Shown: positions 23,037-30,851, counted from the first letter of the stretch. The stretch is 64,000 nucleotides of DNA from Nitrospira sp. ST-bin5 (GCA_002083555.1 MSXN01000009.1:62001-126000); one strand, 5' to 3'. Translations and numbers: made by a program. Notes: a model not told the origin generated them from the sequence alone.

Positions 23037-24002
23037 CTACGCCTGCGCGACGAGTCCTTCGACGGCGCCCATCTTGCGAAATTTGAGATCGCGCTGGTTC
23101 AGGAGTTCGTTGTGCGGGAGATCGAGTAGTTGAAAGAGTTGATTGGTGAGGGCTTTGGCGACCCGGTCGCACACGGCTTTCGGTTCACGATGCGCTCCGC
23201 CTAATGGCTCAGGAACGATCTCGTCAATCACGCCGAGACCCATCAGGTCCTGGGCCGTAATCTTGAGGGCCATGGCCGCATCCGGAACCTTGGCGGGGTT
23301 GTCCCAGAGAATAGCCGCACAGCCTTCAGGAGAAATCACCGAATAGACCGAATGTTCCAGCATGAGGACGCGGTCTGACACTCCCAGCGCCAGTGCGCCG
23401 CCGCTTCCGCCTTCGCCGATCACGACGGACAGAATCGGGACTTTCAGCCGTGACATCACCAAGAGGTTGCGGGCGATGGCTTCCGCCTGTCCGCGCTCTT
23501 CTGCGCCGATCCCTGGGTAGGCCCCCGGGGTATCGATGAAGGTCAGGATGGGATGGCCGAACTTTTCCGCCAATCGCATGAGGCGCAACGCTTTCCGATA
23601 GCCTTCCGGATTGGGCATGCCGAAGTTTCGCTGCATGCGCTCCTTCAGCGTCTTGCCCTTCTGATGGCCGATGATCATGACTGTACGGTCGTTGAACTTG
23701 GCAAATCCCCCGACGATGGCCCGGTCGTCCCCGAATGAACGATCCCCATGGAGTTCCAAAAACCCGCGGCTGAGTTCGCTGATGTAATCGAGTGTGCTGG
23801 GGCGCTGGGGGTGGCGGGCAAGTTGGGTCCGCTGCCAGGGGGTCAATGTGCTATAGAGCTGGGTCTCGACCTGCGCAAGTTTTCCGCGCAACTTCCGGAT
23901 TTCTTCCTGCGTGGAGGCCTTGCCTGAATTGGCCGCCGCTAATTTTTCGATCTTCTCTTCGATCTCGCGGACGGGTTTTTCAAACTCGAGATAGTCGCGC
24001 AT
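23037..24002 (-). CDS. accA: acetyl-CoA carboxylase carboxyltransferase subunit alpha
   Basis: 321 residues, started at MRDYLEFEKPV as in the family. AccA with AccD transfers the carboxyl group from carboxybiotin to acetyl-CoA, the first step of fatty-acid synthesis. Motifs include GDRSFGDDRAIVGGFA, RNFGMPNPEGYRKA, DTPGAYPGIGAEERGQ and GEGGSGGALALGV (CoA/oxyanion site). accB and accC are in this window at 58.9-60.8 kb; accD is not. It lies 54 bases downstream of dnaE on the same strand, a common dnaE-accA pairing. Confidence 0.95.
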   Translation of the reverse strand: MRDYLEFEKPVREIEEKIEKLAAANSGKASTQEEIRKLRGKLAQVETQLYSTLTPWQRTQLARHPQRPSTLDYISELSRGFLELHGDRSFGDDRAIVGGFAKFNDRTVMIIGHQKGKTLKERMQRNFGMPNPEGYRKALRLMRLAEKFGHPILTFIDTPGAYPGIGAEERGQAEAIARNLLVMSRLKVPILSVVIGEGGSGGALALGVSDRVLMLEHSVYSVISPEGCAAILWDNPAKVPDAAMALKITAQDLMGLGVIDEIVPEPLGGAHREPKAVCDRVAKALTNQLFQLLDLPHNELLNQRDLKFRKMGAVEGLVAQA

Positions 24003-24056
24003 GGAGCTCGGTATTCCAGGGTGAATCCTATGGAGGCATACCCCCAATTACGTACA

Positions 24057-27000
24057 CTAAGATAGCAAAGACAGGGCCCCTTTGCCTAGCACTTCTTCAA
24101 CGTCTGCCACAAAATATTCGCTGGGTGAAATCGTGTGGTTCGGCAAGGGGACGGTATCGGCTTCCAGGGTGTTTCCCATCGAGAACGTCAGTGAAACCGT
24201 CGTGTTGCCGGGGTAGCGCGTGAAAATGTCGCGGAGTTTTGGGAGTTGCTCCGTCGTCTCCGTTGGGTTCGACAATCTGATCTGGACGCGCTTGATGGAC
24301 TGGGTCTGCACGTCGGCGAGCGGCTCGATCTTGACGCCGCGCAGCTTGGTGCCTTTGTCCCCGCGATCGATGGTGCCGGTGATGCGCACCAGCCGTTCCG
24401 GGGCAATCAGCTCGCCGGCTGTTTTGAAGAGATCCGGGAAGGCGATGACTTCGACGGTCCCGTGCAGATCTTCGACGTTCAGATAGGCCATCCGATCGCC
24501 CTTTTTGGTGATCATCGATTTGACCGACGCGATGATGCCGCAGATCCTGACTTCTTTCCCGTCGGACACGTCGGACAATCCGACGGTCGTGGCCGTCGAG
24601 AGAGCTTTAAGTGTCGCTTCGTATCGAGTGAGTGGATGGGCGGTGATGTAAAATCCGGTCAACTCCCGCTCATATTTTAATCGCAGGGCTTGATCCCATT
24701 CAGCAATCGGCGGAAGCGGCGGTGTCGCCAGCGTGGCCGACGTATCGGGTCCGCTATGCTCGTCGCCGAAGATACTGGTTTGTCCCAGATCGCGCTCGCG
24801 CTGAGCGGCCGCGCCGTCCTCGACGGCTTGATCCATCACGGCCATGAGCTGTGCCCGTTTCGCGGCGGTGGAATCGAAGGCGCCGGTTTTGATCAGGCCT
24901 TCCAGCATGCGTTTATTCACTTTATGCAGGTCGACGCGCCGGCAGAAATCGAAGAATGATTTGAACGGACCGGTCTCTGCGCGAATGGCCAGGACGGATT
25001 CAACCGCTCCCTCGCCCACGTTTTTAATCGCCGCCATGCCGAACCGGATGGCGCGGTCGATGACCGTAAAGTTCTTGCCGCTCTCGTTGATGTCGGGTCC
25101 CAGCACCTTGATGCCGAGATCACGGCATTCGGTGAAGTAGCCGACGATCTTATCCTGGTTGCCCATGTCGGTCGTCATGAGCGCGGCCATGAATTCGGTC
25201 GGGTAGTGCGCCTTGAGATAGCCGGTGTGATAGCAGACGACGGCATAGGCCGCCGCATGCGACTTGTTAAACCCGTACCCGGCGAACTTTTGAATCAGCT
25301 CGTAGAGCTTCTCCGCCTTCTTCTCGGCGATCTTGTTGTTCTTCGCGCCTTCCAGGAATTTGACGCGCAGCTTCTCCATCTCCTCCGGCTTTTTCTTACC
25401 CATAGCACGGCGGAGAATGTCGGCTTGTCCCAGCGAGAAGCCGGCGACCTTGTTGGCGATCGCCATGACCTGTTCCTGATAGACGATGACCCCGTAGGTG
25501 TCTTTCAGGATCGGCTCAAGTTCGGGCGTCTCGTACGTGATCGGGACTTTGCCCTGCTTGCGCTTGATGAAGTCGGGGATCAGGTCCATCGGACCGGGGC
25601 GATAGAGGGCGATGATGGCGATGATGTCCTCAAACCGGTCCGGCCTGAAGCCGGTGAGCAGGTCGCGCATGCCGGAGCTTTCCAGCTGGAAGATCCCGGT
25701 GGTCTTGCCGGAGGAGAGCAGTTCGAACGTTTTGACATCGTCGAACGGGAGCTGTTCGACCGCGAGCGGAGGGCGATCCGGATGCGTTTCGTTGATGAGA
25801 ATTTCTGCCCGGTGGATCATGGTCAGGGTCTTGAGACCGAGGAAGTCGAATTTCACCAGGCCGATCTTTTCGACATCGCCCATCGTGTACTGCGTGACGA
25901 TTTCGTCGTTGGCCCCCTTGTAGAGCGGGACATGGTCGGTCAGCGGGCCTTCGGAGATGACGACTCCGGCTGCATGAGTCGAGGCGTGCCGCGCTAAACC
26001 TTCCAGCGACTGCGCCACTTTCATGAGCTCGGCGATTCGGGCGTCAGTGTTGACCAGCTCCGTGAGCTTTGGCTCCATCTCAAGGGCCTGTTGCAGCGTC
26101 ATGTTGAGCTGGTTGGGGATTAGCTTGGCGACCTTGTCGGCTTCGGCATAGGGGATTTCGAGCACGCGGCCGACGTCGCGGATGGCGGCTTTCGCCCCGA
26201 GCGTTCCGAACGTAATGATCTGTGCGACGTGATCTTTGCCATACTTGTCCACGACATAGTTGATCACCTCGCCGCGGCGATCCATGCAGAAGTCCATGTC
26301 GATATCGGGGAGGGACACACGTTCCGGATTCAGAAACCGCTCGAAGAGCAGGGTGTAGACGAGCGGATCCAGATCCGTGATACGCAGCGCATAGGCGACG
26401 AGACTGCCCGCCGCCGAACCGCGTCCCGGCCCGACGGGAATATTGCGTGAGCGGGCGAAGCGAATAATGTCCCACACGATCAGGAAGTAGCCGGCGAAGC
26501 CCATGGAGCAAATGACCATCAGCTCTTCGCGCAGCCGTAATTCATAGGCGGCGGGTAGGATCGTGCTGGGCCGTTCTTTCAGCCGGGCCTTGAGTCCTTC
26601 GATGGCTAGATGCTCCACGTAGGATTCGCGCGTATAGCCTTCCGGGACTTTGTATTGCGGCAAGTGCGTTTTGTTGAGGACGAGCTCCAGGTCGCAATTG
26701 TCCGCGATGCGGCAGGTGTTCGTGACGGCACCAGGAAATTCGGCAAAGGCCGGCGTGATTTCTTCCGTCGATTTGACATAGAGCTGATCGGTGTCGAACT
26801 TCATCCGGTTCGGGTCGCTGCGCGTCTTGCCGGTTTGGAGGCAGAGCATCAGTTCGTGCGGATGCGAATCTTCTTTTTTGAGGTAGTGGCAGTCGTTGGT
26901 GCCTGCCATCGGGATGTTCAGCTTTTTGTGGATTTCGATCAGGCCGGCGTTCGCAATGCGCTGGTGGTCGAGACCGTTGGCTTGCACTTCGAGGTAGAAA

Positions 27001-27518
27001 TGTTCCTTCCCGAAGATCTCCTGGAATTCCCCTGCGACGGCCATGGCGCCGTCCATGTCTTTCTGGCCGATCAGATAGGGAATCTCGCCGCTGAGGCAGC
27101 CTGACAGAGCAATCAACCCCTCGTGATGCTCCTTGAGAAGTTCCTTATCCATCCGTGGCTTATAATAGAATCCTTCAAGGTATGCTTTACTGGAAAGTTT
27201 GATGAGGTTCTGATAACCGGTCAGATTTCTAGCCAGGAGGATCAGGTGGTAGTAGTCGTTATGGGCGAGCCCGCTGTCCTTCTTGGCGTGGCGGCTGCCG
27301 AGTGCCATATAGGCTTCGCACCCGATGATGGGTTTGACTCCCGCATCCTTGGCTTTACGATAGAACTCGATCGCCCCAAACATGTTGCCATGGTCGGTCA
27401 TGGCCACGGCCGGCTGACCGAACGACTTGATCTGCTGCACGAGCGGCTCGATCTGATTCGCGCCGTCGAGGAGGCTGAACTGGGTATGCAGATGGAGATG
27501 AACGAAGGACGAAGCCAT
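24057..27518 (-). CDS. dnaE: DNA polymerase III alpha subunit
   Basis: 1153 residues, the replicative polymerase. The PHP domain (HLHLHTQFSLLDGA, AMTDHGNMFG) is followed by the C-family palm with PDIDMDFCMDRRGEV and GRGSAAGSLVAYAL, then fingers, the HhH tandem (KNVGEGAVESVLAIR) and an OB domain (VRICGIIASVKSMITKKGDRMAYLNVEDLHGTVEVIAFP). Length fits DnaE1. The 97 bases at its 5' end are duplicated at 29945-30041. No mutation breaking the catalytic motifs is seen. Confidence 0.97.
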   Translation of the reverse strand: MASSFVHLHLHTQFSLLDGANQIEPLVQQIKSFGQPAVAMTDHGNMFGAIEFYRKAKDAGVKPIIGCEAYMALGSRHAKKDSGLAHNDYYHLILLARNLTGYQNLIKLSSKAYLEGFYYKPRMDKELLKEHHEGLIALSGCLSGEIPYLIGQKDMDGAMAVAGEFQEIFGKEHFYLEVQANGLDHQRIANAGLIEIHKKLNIPMAGTNDCHYLKKEDSHPHELMLCLQTGKTRSDPNRMKFDTDQLYVKSTEEITPAFAEFPGAVTNTCRIADNCDLELVLNKTHLPQYKVPEGYTRESYVEHLAIEGLKARLKERPSTILPAAYELRLREELMVICSMGFAGYFLIVWDIIRFARSRNIPVGPGRGSAAGSLVAYALRITDLDPLVYTLLFERFLNPERVSLPDIDMDFCMDRRGEVINYVVDKYGKDHVAQIITFGTLGAKAAIRDVGRVLEIPYAEADKVAKLIPNQLNMTLQQALEMEPKLTELVNTDARIAELMKVAQSLEGLARHASTHAAGVVISEGPLTDHVPLYKGANDEIVTQYTMGDVEKIGLVKFDFLGLKTLTMIHRAEILINETHPDRPPLAVEQLPFDDVKTFELLSSGKTTGIFQLESSGMRDLLTGFRPDRFEDIIAIIALYRPGPMDLIPDFIKRKQGKVPITYETPELEPILKDTYGVIVYQEQVMAIANKVAGFSLGQADILRRAMGKKKPEEMEKLRVKFLEGAKNNKIAEKKAEKLYELIQKFAGYGFNKSHAAAYAVVCYHTGYLKAHYPTEFMAALMTTDMGNQDKIVGYFTECRDLGIKVLGPDINESGKNFTVIDRAIRFGMAAIKNVGEGAVESVLAIRAETGPFKSFFDFCRRVDLHKVNKRMLEGLIKTGAFDSTAAKRAQLMAVMDQAVEDGAAAQRERDLGQTSIFGDEHSGPDTSATLATPPLPPIAEWDQALRLKYERELTGFYITAHPLTRYEATLKALSTATTVGLSDVSDGKEVRICGIIASVKSMITKKGDRMAYLNVEDLHGTVEVIAFPDLFKTAGELIAPERLVRITGTIDRGDKGTKLRGVKIEPLADVQTQSIKRVQIRLSNPTETTEQLPKLRDIFTRYPGNTTVSLTFSMGNTLEADTVPLPNHTISPSEYFVADVEEVLGKGALSLLS

Positions 27519-27556
27519 GGCCGGATTCTAGGAGGGCAGGGAAGGGGAAGTCAAAC
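27460..27556. repeat. direct repeat at dnaE start, copy A
   Basis: Covers the first 20 codons of dnaE and 38 bases upstream. It matches 29945-30041 in the same orientation with two substitutions. Together the copies bound 2388 bp carrying VapBC, HigBA, a brnA remnant and a BrnT module. Confidence 0.85.
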
Positions 27557-27609
27557 CGAGGAGAAGAAGAGCGCAATGACACAACATGGACGGATGGATT
27601 TTTCTGGGA

Positions 27610-28038
27610 CTATTCAAGCGGGTGGCGCACACGAAGACCGGGGAAGCGATGATAGTCGCGATCGGCTGTGACCCACTCACTCCCGCTTTCAATAGCCAGG
27701 GCAGCAAGGAAGGCATCCGGAACTAGGTTTCCCTTGATCCCAGAGGTCTTGCACAGGCGGCAAAAGATGTCCCAATGACGTGGGCCGGGGTTGATGATGG
27801 CGCAGGTGGATTGGTTTCGTAACTCTTCCGCAAATGCCAAGGCTTTATCGGTTCCGCTCGGTGGATTAAAGACTTTGGGGTGGGTGACGACGCGGAGAAA
27901 ACCGCTTAAGACAAGATCGGACAGGCCGTAGGCATGATCAGAGTTGACGAGATCTTCAAGCCAGCGGAGATATTCAACGTGGCGGGGTGAGTCCTCGCGG
28001 TGGGCATAGACCAGTACATTGACGTCAAGAAGAACCAT
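27610..28038 (-). CDS. vapC: VapC-like PIN-domain toxin
   Basis: 142 residues starting MVLLDVNVLVYAHRED at 28038. The PIN-domain acidic set is visible: D5, D108 in VPDAFLAALA and D126/D128 in VTADRDYHRFPG. The phrase LSDLVLSGFLRVVTHPKVF marks the mycobacterial-type PIN subfamily. PIN toxins are Mg-dependent RNases that cut tRNA or rRNA. It overlaps the antitoxin gene by 14 bases. A longer reading to 28077 would start inside the antitoxin frame with no support. Confidence 0.88.
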   Translation of the reverse strand: MVLLDVNVLVYAHREDSPRHVEYLRWLEDLVNSDHAYGLSDLVLSGFLRVVTHPKVFNPPSGTDKALAFAEELRNQSTCAIINPGPRHWDIFCRLCKTSGIKGNLVPDAFLAALAIESGSEWVTADRDYHRFPGLRVRHPLE

Positions 28039-28276
28039 GCGACTGCTCCATGAGGTCAAGCAGAGCTGAGGAATCATCTAGGTCCACGCCGGGGCGGACT
28101 CCGAGGCCTGAGACCGTGGTGAGTTTCACAGGATTACGTGGCTGCTTGATCGCTCGGCGAGACAGAATCTGACGAAGCGCATCTTCAATGACCGCGGTCA
28201 ATGAGGTGCCTGTGTCGCGGGCCAAGCGTTTTGCAGATTTTAGGAGCTGATCATCGAGTCGGATCGTTGTACGCAT
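28025..28276 (-). CDS. vapB: VapB-like ribbon-helix-helix antitoxin
   Basis: 83 residues. The N-terminus MRTTIRLDDQLLKSAKRLA is a ribbon-helix-helix DNA-binding motif, followed by TSLTAVIEDALRQIL and a C-terminal tail that would wrap the toxin. It should repress its own promoter. The start codon lies only 7 bases after the predicted -10 box, and a perfect CATACT/AGTATG inverted repeat covers the promoter. Confidence 0.85.
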   Translation of the reverse strand: MRTTIRLDDQLLKSAKRLARDTGTSLTAVIEDALRQILSRRAIKQPRNPVKLTTVSGLGVRPGVDLDDSSALLDLMEQSHGSS

Positions 28277-28283
28277 GCATCAA

Positions 28284-28312
28284 AGCATACTCATGAAGTG
28301 TCAGTATGTCAA
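28284..28312 (-). promoter_or_regulatory. vapBC promoter with operator-like palindrome
   Basis: On the minus strand TTGACA (28312-28307), a 17-bp spacer and TATGCT (28289-28284) form a near-consensus promoter. The start codon at 28276 falls at the expected transcription start, so the message should have almost no leader. An inverted repeat CATACT (28286-28291) and AGTATG (28303-28308) spans the spacer and touches both boxes: a fitting VapB operator. Confidence 0.65.
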
Positions 28313-28399
28313 GGCGGGCAATGAGCGAGATGAAGATCCCTGCCACGCCCCGTGAAACGGTCCTGTGCGACTGTTGCTACCCGCCGGTTCGACCCGAGG

Positions 28400-28428
28400 T
28401 TGACAGGTGTCACGTATGGCATTACACT
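28400..28428 (+). promoter_or_regulatory. higBA promoter with operator-like palindrome
   Basis: TTGACA at 28400-28405, a 17-bp spacer and TACACT at 28423-28428. The GTG start of higB is at 28435, the predicted +1 position, so the transcript is probably leaderless. The inverted repeat TGACA-GG-TGTCA at 28401-28412 overlaps the -35 box and could bind HigA. Confidence 0.6.
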
Positions 28429-28434
28429 TTCCGC

Positions 28435-28716
28435 GTGATCAAGACCTTTGCCGACAGGCGTACGAGAGAGCTGTACGAGAGCGGTAAGTCGAAGCGCTTT
28501 CCTCCGGGAATCTGGGAACGGGCAGTACGTAAGTTGGAATATCTTGATCTCGTGACGAGCGTAACTGAGCTATCTGTACTTCCGAGCAATCGACTTCACA
28601 AATTGGAACGAGACCGGGCCGGGCAGTATTCGATCTCCATCAACGACCAATGGCGAGTGTGCTTTCGATTTAAAGATGGCGATGCGTACGATGTTGAGAT
28701 AGCCGATTATCATTGA
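28435..28716 (+). CDS. higB: HigB-type mRNA interferase toxin
   Basis: 93 residues from a GTG start, V(M)IKTFADRRTRELYESGKSKRFPPGIWERAVRKLEYLD onward, with SVLPSNRLHKLERDRAGQYSISINDQWRVCFRF: a RelE-superfamily HigB that cleaves mRNA on the ribosome. The GTG is chosen because family members begin MIKTFxDRRT and because the promoter places +1 there. A longer reading from 28306 adds 43 unrelated residues and contains the promoter. The antitoxin starts 13 bases downstream. Confidence 0.88.
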   Translation: MIKTFADRRTRELYESGKSKRFPPGIWERAVRKLEYLDLVTSVTELSVLPSNRLHKLERDRAGQYSISINDQWRVCFRFKDGDAYDVEIADYH

Positions 28717-28729
28717 TGAGAGGTGTACG

Positions 28730-29044
28730 ATGAGCATCCCCAACAAGCGAGAGCGTAAAGTCCGGCCCACGCATCCTGGGGTGATGCTGCGGGAGGATTT
28801 CTTGCCGGAGTATGGCTTGACCGTATCCAGCTTTGCCAAATCTCTTCGGGTGTCTCGCCAGACGGTGAATGAGTTGCTGCGGGAGCGGCGTGCGGTGAGT
28901 CCTGAAATGGCGTTGAGACTCTCTCGTTTATTCGGCAACAGCCCTGAATTCTGGTTGAATGCCCAGCGTGCGGTGGACTTGTGGGAGGCTGCGCGGAACA
29001 TCAAGGGTACGATCAATCACATCTCCCCACTGACCGCTGCTTAG
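28730..29044 (+). CDS. higA: HigA-type antitoxin
   Basis: 104 residues with an Xre/HigA helix-turn-helix: HPGVMLREDFLPEYGLTVSSFAKSLRVSRQTVNELLRERRAVSPEMALRLSRLFGNSPEFWLNAQ. The toxin-first order higB-higA is typical of this family. HigA binds HigB and the operon promoter. GAGGTG lies 7-12 bases upstream of the ATG. Its stop codon is followed, in the same frame, by a remnant of a BrnA antitoxin gene. Confidence 0.9.
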   Translation: MSIPNKRERKVRPTHPGVMLREDFLPEYGLTVSSFAKSLRVSRQTVNELLRERRAVSPEMALRLSRLFGNSPEFWLNAQRAVDLWEAARNIKGTINHISPLTAA

Positions 29045-29060
29045 ACTGAGACTGGCAGGA

Positions 29061-29226
29061 CGAAATTAAAACAGCCGATCACCATTCGTCTGGATAAAGC
29101 GACGGTGGCCTATTTCAAGGGGATTGCAACCGATCTTGGCATGCCGTATCAGAACCTAATCAATCTGTATTTGCGGGACTGTGCCGTTCATCACAAGAAG
29201 CTTGAGTTGAAGTGGGCGTCCTGAGG
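29061..29226 (+). pseudogene. brnA 3' fragment, exact copy of 30536-30701
   Basis: 166 bases identical to the 3' two-thirds of the intact brnA at 30481-30699, ending just past its stop. It has no start codon. The upstream part of brnA and the whole brnT are missing here. The frame continues from higA after its TAG stop. Confidence 0.85.
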
Positions 29227-29301
29227 GCGGGAAAGAGAGCGGCGCACGAAGGGGAAGAGGGCGTGGAAACTTAACAAGGCGTGTGCAGCTCTAGGGCCAG
29301 C

Positions 29302-29571
29302 TTATGCGACCTCTCGCCGTTTCCCTGTCCGTGCATGCTTAGGCGGACTAGCCGTCTTTGCCAGTGTCGCCATCTTGAGCAACACGCGCAATCCGTCGTT
29401 GACCGCATCCGCTGTTGCGAAGTGCCGCCGTAGTTCAGGAGCGATGACCACGGCGAGGGCGCCTTTCGGAAAACGATGCGCGTGTCGGCCTCTGACAGCC
29501 TTGTCCCAATCGTATCGCTCTAACGCGTCTTCCGGCGGAATCGGCTTACGATGCGTCGAGGTCTTTTTCAT
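29302..29571 (-). CDS. probable antitoxin partner of the BrnT-like toxin
   Basis: 89 residues, rich in Lys/Arg at both ends, with the core YDWDKAVRGRHAHRFPKGALAVVIAPELRRHFATADAVNDGLRVLL. This resembles small antitoxins found beside BrnT/DUF497 toxins that lack the ordinary BrnA fold: a beta strand (VVIAPEL) plus a helix for RHH-like dimerisation. AAAGGAG precedes the ATG. It overlaps the end of the toxin gene by 26 bases, which indicates coupled translation. Confidence 0.6.
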   Translation of the reverse strand: MKKTSTHRKPIPPEDALERYDWDKAVRGRHAHRFPKGALAVVIAPELRRHFATADAVNDGLRVLLKMATLAKTASPPKHARTGKRREVA

Positions 29572-29839
29572 ATTTTCTCCTTTGGATGGGCGAGGCTTTT
29601 CGCGCGCTGATTAACCGAATGCGGTCTCCTCGTTCTTCATACACGACGAACAGTATCCGGCCGCGCGTCGAATGGCCAATCAATACAAACCGTCCCGGTA
29701 TATATCGGTCGGGCGCATCAATCGCCAGTGGATCTGCGAAAGCCGTGAGGGCTTCCTCAAAGGGCACGTCATGCTTGAGACGGTTTGCGAGGGCCTTCGT
29801 CTCATCCCATTCAAAATCCCCATAGTGTCGAGTCGTCAC
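29546..29839 (-). CDS. BrnT-family (DUF497) RNase toxin
   Basis: 97 residues from a GTG start: HYGDFEWDETKALANRLKHDVPFEEALTAFADPLAIDAPD, GRFVLIGHSTRGRILFVVYEERGDRIRLISARKASPIQRRKYE. The pattern FEWDexKaxxNxxKHxVxFEEA and RLISARKA defines BrnT. BrnT toxins adopt a RelE-like fold and degrade RNA. This is a distant paralogue of the toxin at 30192 and has a different partner type. No strong -35/-10 pair is visible upstream, though TAATAT lies 8 bases before the start. Confidence 0.85.
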   Translation of the reverse strand: MTTRHYGDFEWDETKALANRLKHDVPFEEALTAFADPLAIDAPDRYIPGRFVLIGHSTRGRILFVVYEERGDRIRLISARKASPIQRRKYEKDLDAS

Positions 29840-29940
29840 GGCTCAGAATATTACCACAGCCGACAGACCCTTTCCGAGGGCGATACGGTATCACTTGTAC
29901 GGTAGATCTCCTGAAAAGCGGAAGTGGTGGATCAGTCCGA

Positions 29941-30003
29941 TTAAGCGCCGTCGAGGAGGCTGAATTGGGTATGCAGATGGAGATGAACGAAGGACGAAGC
30001 CAT
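29941..30003 (-). pseudogene. dnaE 5' fragment (20 codons then stop)
   Basis: The duplicated copy keeps the dnaE ATG (30003-30001) and 20 in-frame codons, then meets TAA at 29943-29941 where homology ends. It is a scar rather than a gene. Confidence 0.85.
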
Positions 30004-30041
30004 GGCCGGATTCTAGGAGGGCGGGGAAGGGGAAGTCAAAC
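29945..30041. repeat. direct repeat of dnaE start, copy B
   Basis: Matches 27460-27556 with two substitutions. The sequence to its right (30042 onward) may be the original upstream flank of dnaE before the intervening TA modules arrived. Confidence 0.85.
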
Positions 30042-30156
30042 GAGGGGAGGCAGCGAGCGGGATGCCCTCTCCCGGCTCGAATGAGAGAGAAGAGATGGGA
30101 AGTGAGTTCGACGGAACGAGGAGGCGAATCTTCCTTTGGGCGCAAGTGCGGGGATG

Positions 30157-30193
30157 TTGAACGAACTCTCGAGAATATGTACAATGTGCATAT
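30157..30193 (+). promoter_or_regulatory. brnTA promoter and BrnA operator-like palindrome
   Basis: TTGAAC at 30157-30162, a 17-bp spacer and TACAAT at 30180-30185. The brnT ATG at 30192 is 7 bases past the -10 box, the expected +1, so the mRNA is probably leaderless. A 19-bp near-palindrome (30175-30193, arms beginning ATATG and ending CATAT, 16 of 19 positions symmetric) covers the -10 box and start codon. BrnA is a known autorepressor, so this is a likely operator. Confidence 0.65.
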
Positions 30194-30476
30194 GAATGAT
30201 CTGCGATTCGAATGGGATGAATCAAAGTCGAAGCAAAATGTTCGGAAGCATGGTGTGTCGTTTGAAGAAGCCCAGACAGTGTTCGGGGATGACCATGCCA
30301 TTCGATTCTTCGATCCGGACCATTCAGACGACGAAGACCGGTTCATTATGCTTGGTGTCAGTTTCAAGCTTCGAATCCTGGTCGTCTGCCACTGTTATCA
30401 GGAGAGCGATTCCGTGATTCGCCTTATTTCGGCCAGAAAAGCCACTCGACAGGAATCAGCACATTACCGGAGGTGA
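30192..30476 (+). CDS. brnT: BrnT toxin
   Basis: 94 residues: MNDLRFEWDESKSKQNVRKHGVSFEEAQTVFGDDHA, then DRFIMLGVSFKLRILVVCHCYQESDSVIRLISARKATRQE. This is canonical BrnT, a ribonuclease toxin of the type II BrnTA system. ATG 30192 is preferred over an in-frame ATG at 30177 because the promoter would begin transcription at 30192. The antitoxin gene follows after 4 bases. Confidence 0.92.
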   Translation: MNDLRFEWDESKSKQNVRKHGVSFEEAQTVFGDDHAIRFFDPDHSDDEDRFIMLGVSFKLRILVVCHCYQESDSVIRLISARKATRQESAHYRR

Positions 30477-30480
30477 CGAG

Positions 30481-30699
30481 ATGAGAGCGCAGTACGACTT
30501 CTCGAAGATGAAAGGGGTGCGAAACCCGTACAGTTCGAAATTAAAACAGCCGATCACCATTCGTCTGGATAAAGCGACGGTGGCCTATTTCAAGGGGATT
30601 GCAACCGATCTTGGCATGCCGTATCAGAACCTAATCAATCTGTATTTGCGGGACTGTGCCGTTCATCACAAGAAGCTTGAGTTGAAGTGGGCGTCCTGA
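30481..30699 (+). CDS. brnA: BrnA antitoxin
   Basis: 72 residues: MRAQYDFSKMKGVRNPYSSKLKQPITIRLDKATVAYFKGIATDLGMPYQNLINLYLRDC. The N-terminal YDFSKMKGxRNPY toxin-binding segment and the ribbon-helix-helix are both typical of BrnA. GAGGTGACGAG overlaps the end of brnT as ribosome-binding site. Its 3' two-thirds are duplicated at 29061-29226. Confidence 0.92.
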   Translation: MRAQYDFSKMKGVRNPYSSKLKQPITIRLDKATVAYFKGIATDLGMPYQNLINLYLRDCAVHHKKLELKWAS

Positions 30700-30701
30700 G
30701 G
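30536..30701 (+). repeat. 166-bp direct repeat, parent copy inside brnA
   Basis: Base-for-base copy of 29061-29226, 1475 bp apart. Perfect identity means a recent duplication or ongoing gene conversion. Confidence 0.85.
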
Positions 30702-30790
30702 TAAGGACTCGACCTTCCGCCACGAAAGGGGATGCTGTTTCCCCACGGTCCTCATAGGTCAATGCTCGGGCCTGACCCCAATCACGCGCA

Positions 30791-30819
30791 TTGATTCCAT
30801 TACTCTTCTGTCGTATTCT
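30791..30819 (+). promoter_or_regulatory. promoter of the ParE-type TA pair
   Basis: TTGATT (30791-30796), 17-bp spacer, TATTCT (30814-30819). The start codon is 33 bases further, with GAAGGGAC as a ribosome-binding site. Unlike the other TA promoters here, this one leaves a normal leader. Confidence 0.5.
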
Positions 30820-30851
30820 GTCTGCATTTCAAACTCTCAGAAGGGACAGAC

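Noticed and set aside
24057..27518. Possible frameshift in dnaE because of the nearby duplication
   Set aside because: The frame is open for 1153 codons with all catalytic and domain motifs intact.
28306..28434. 43-residue N-terminal extension of HigB
   Set aside because: It contains the -35/-10 promoter and part of the vapB promoter, and family members start at the equivalent of the GTG at 28435.
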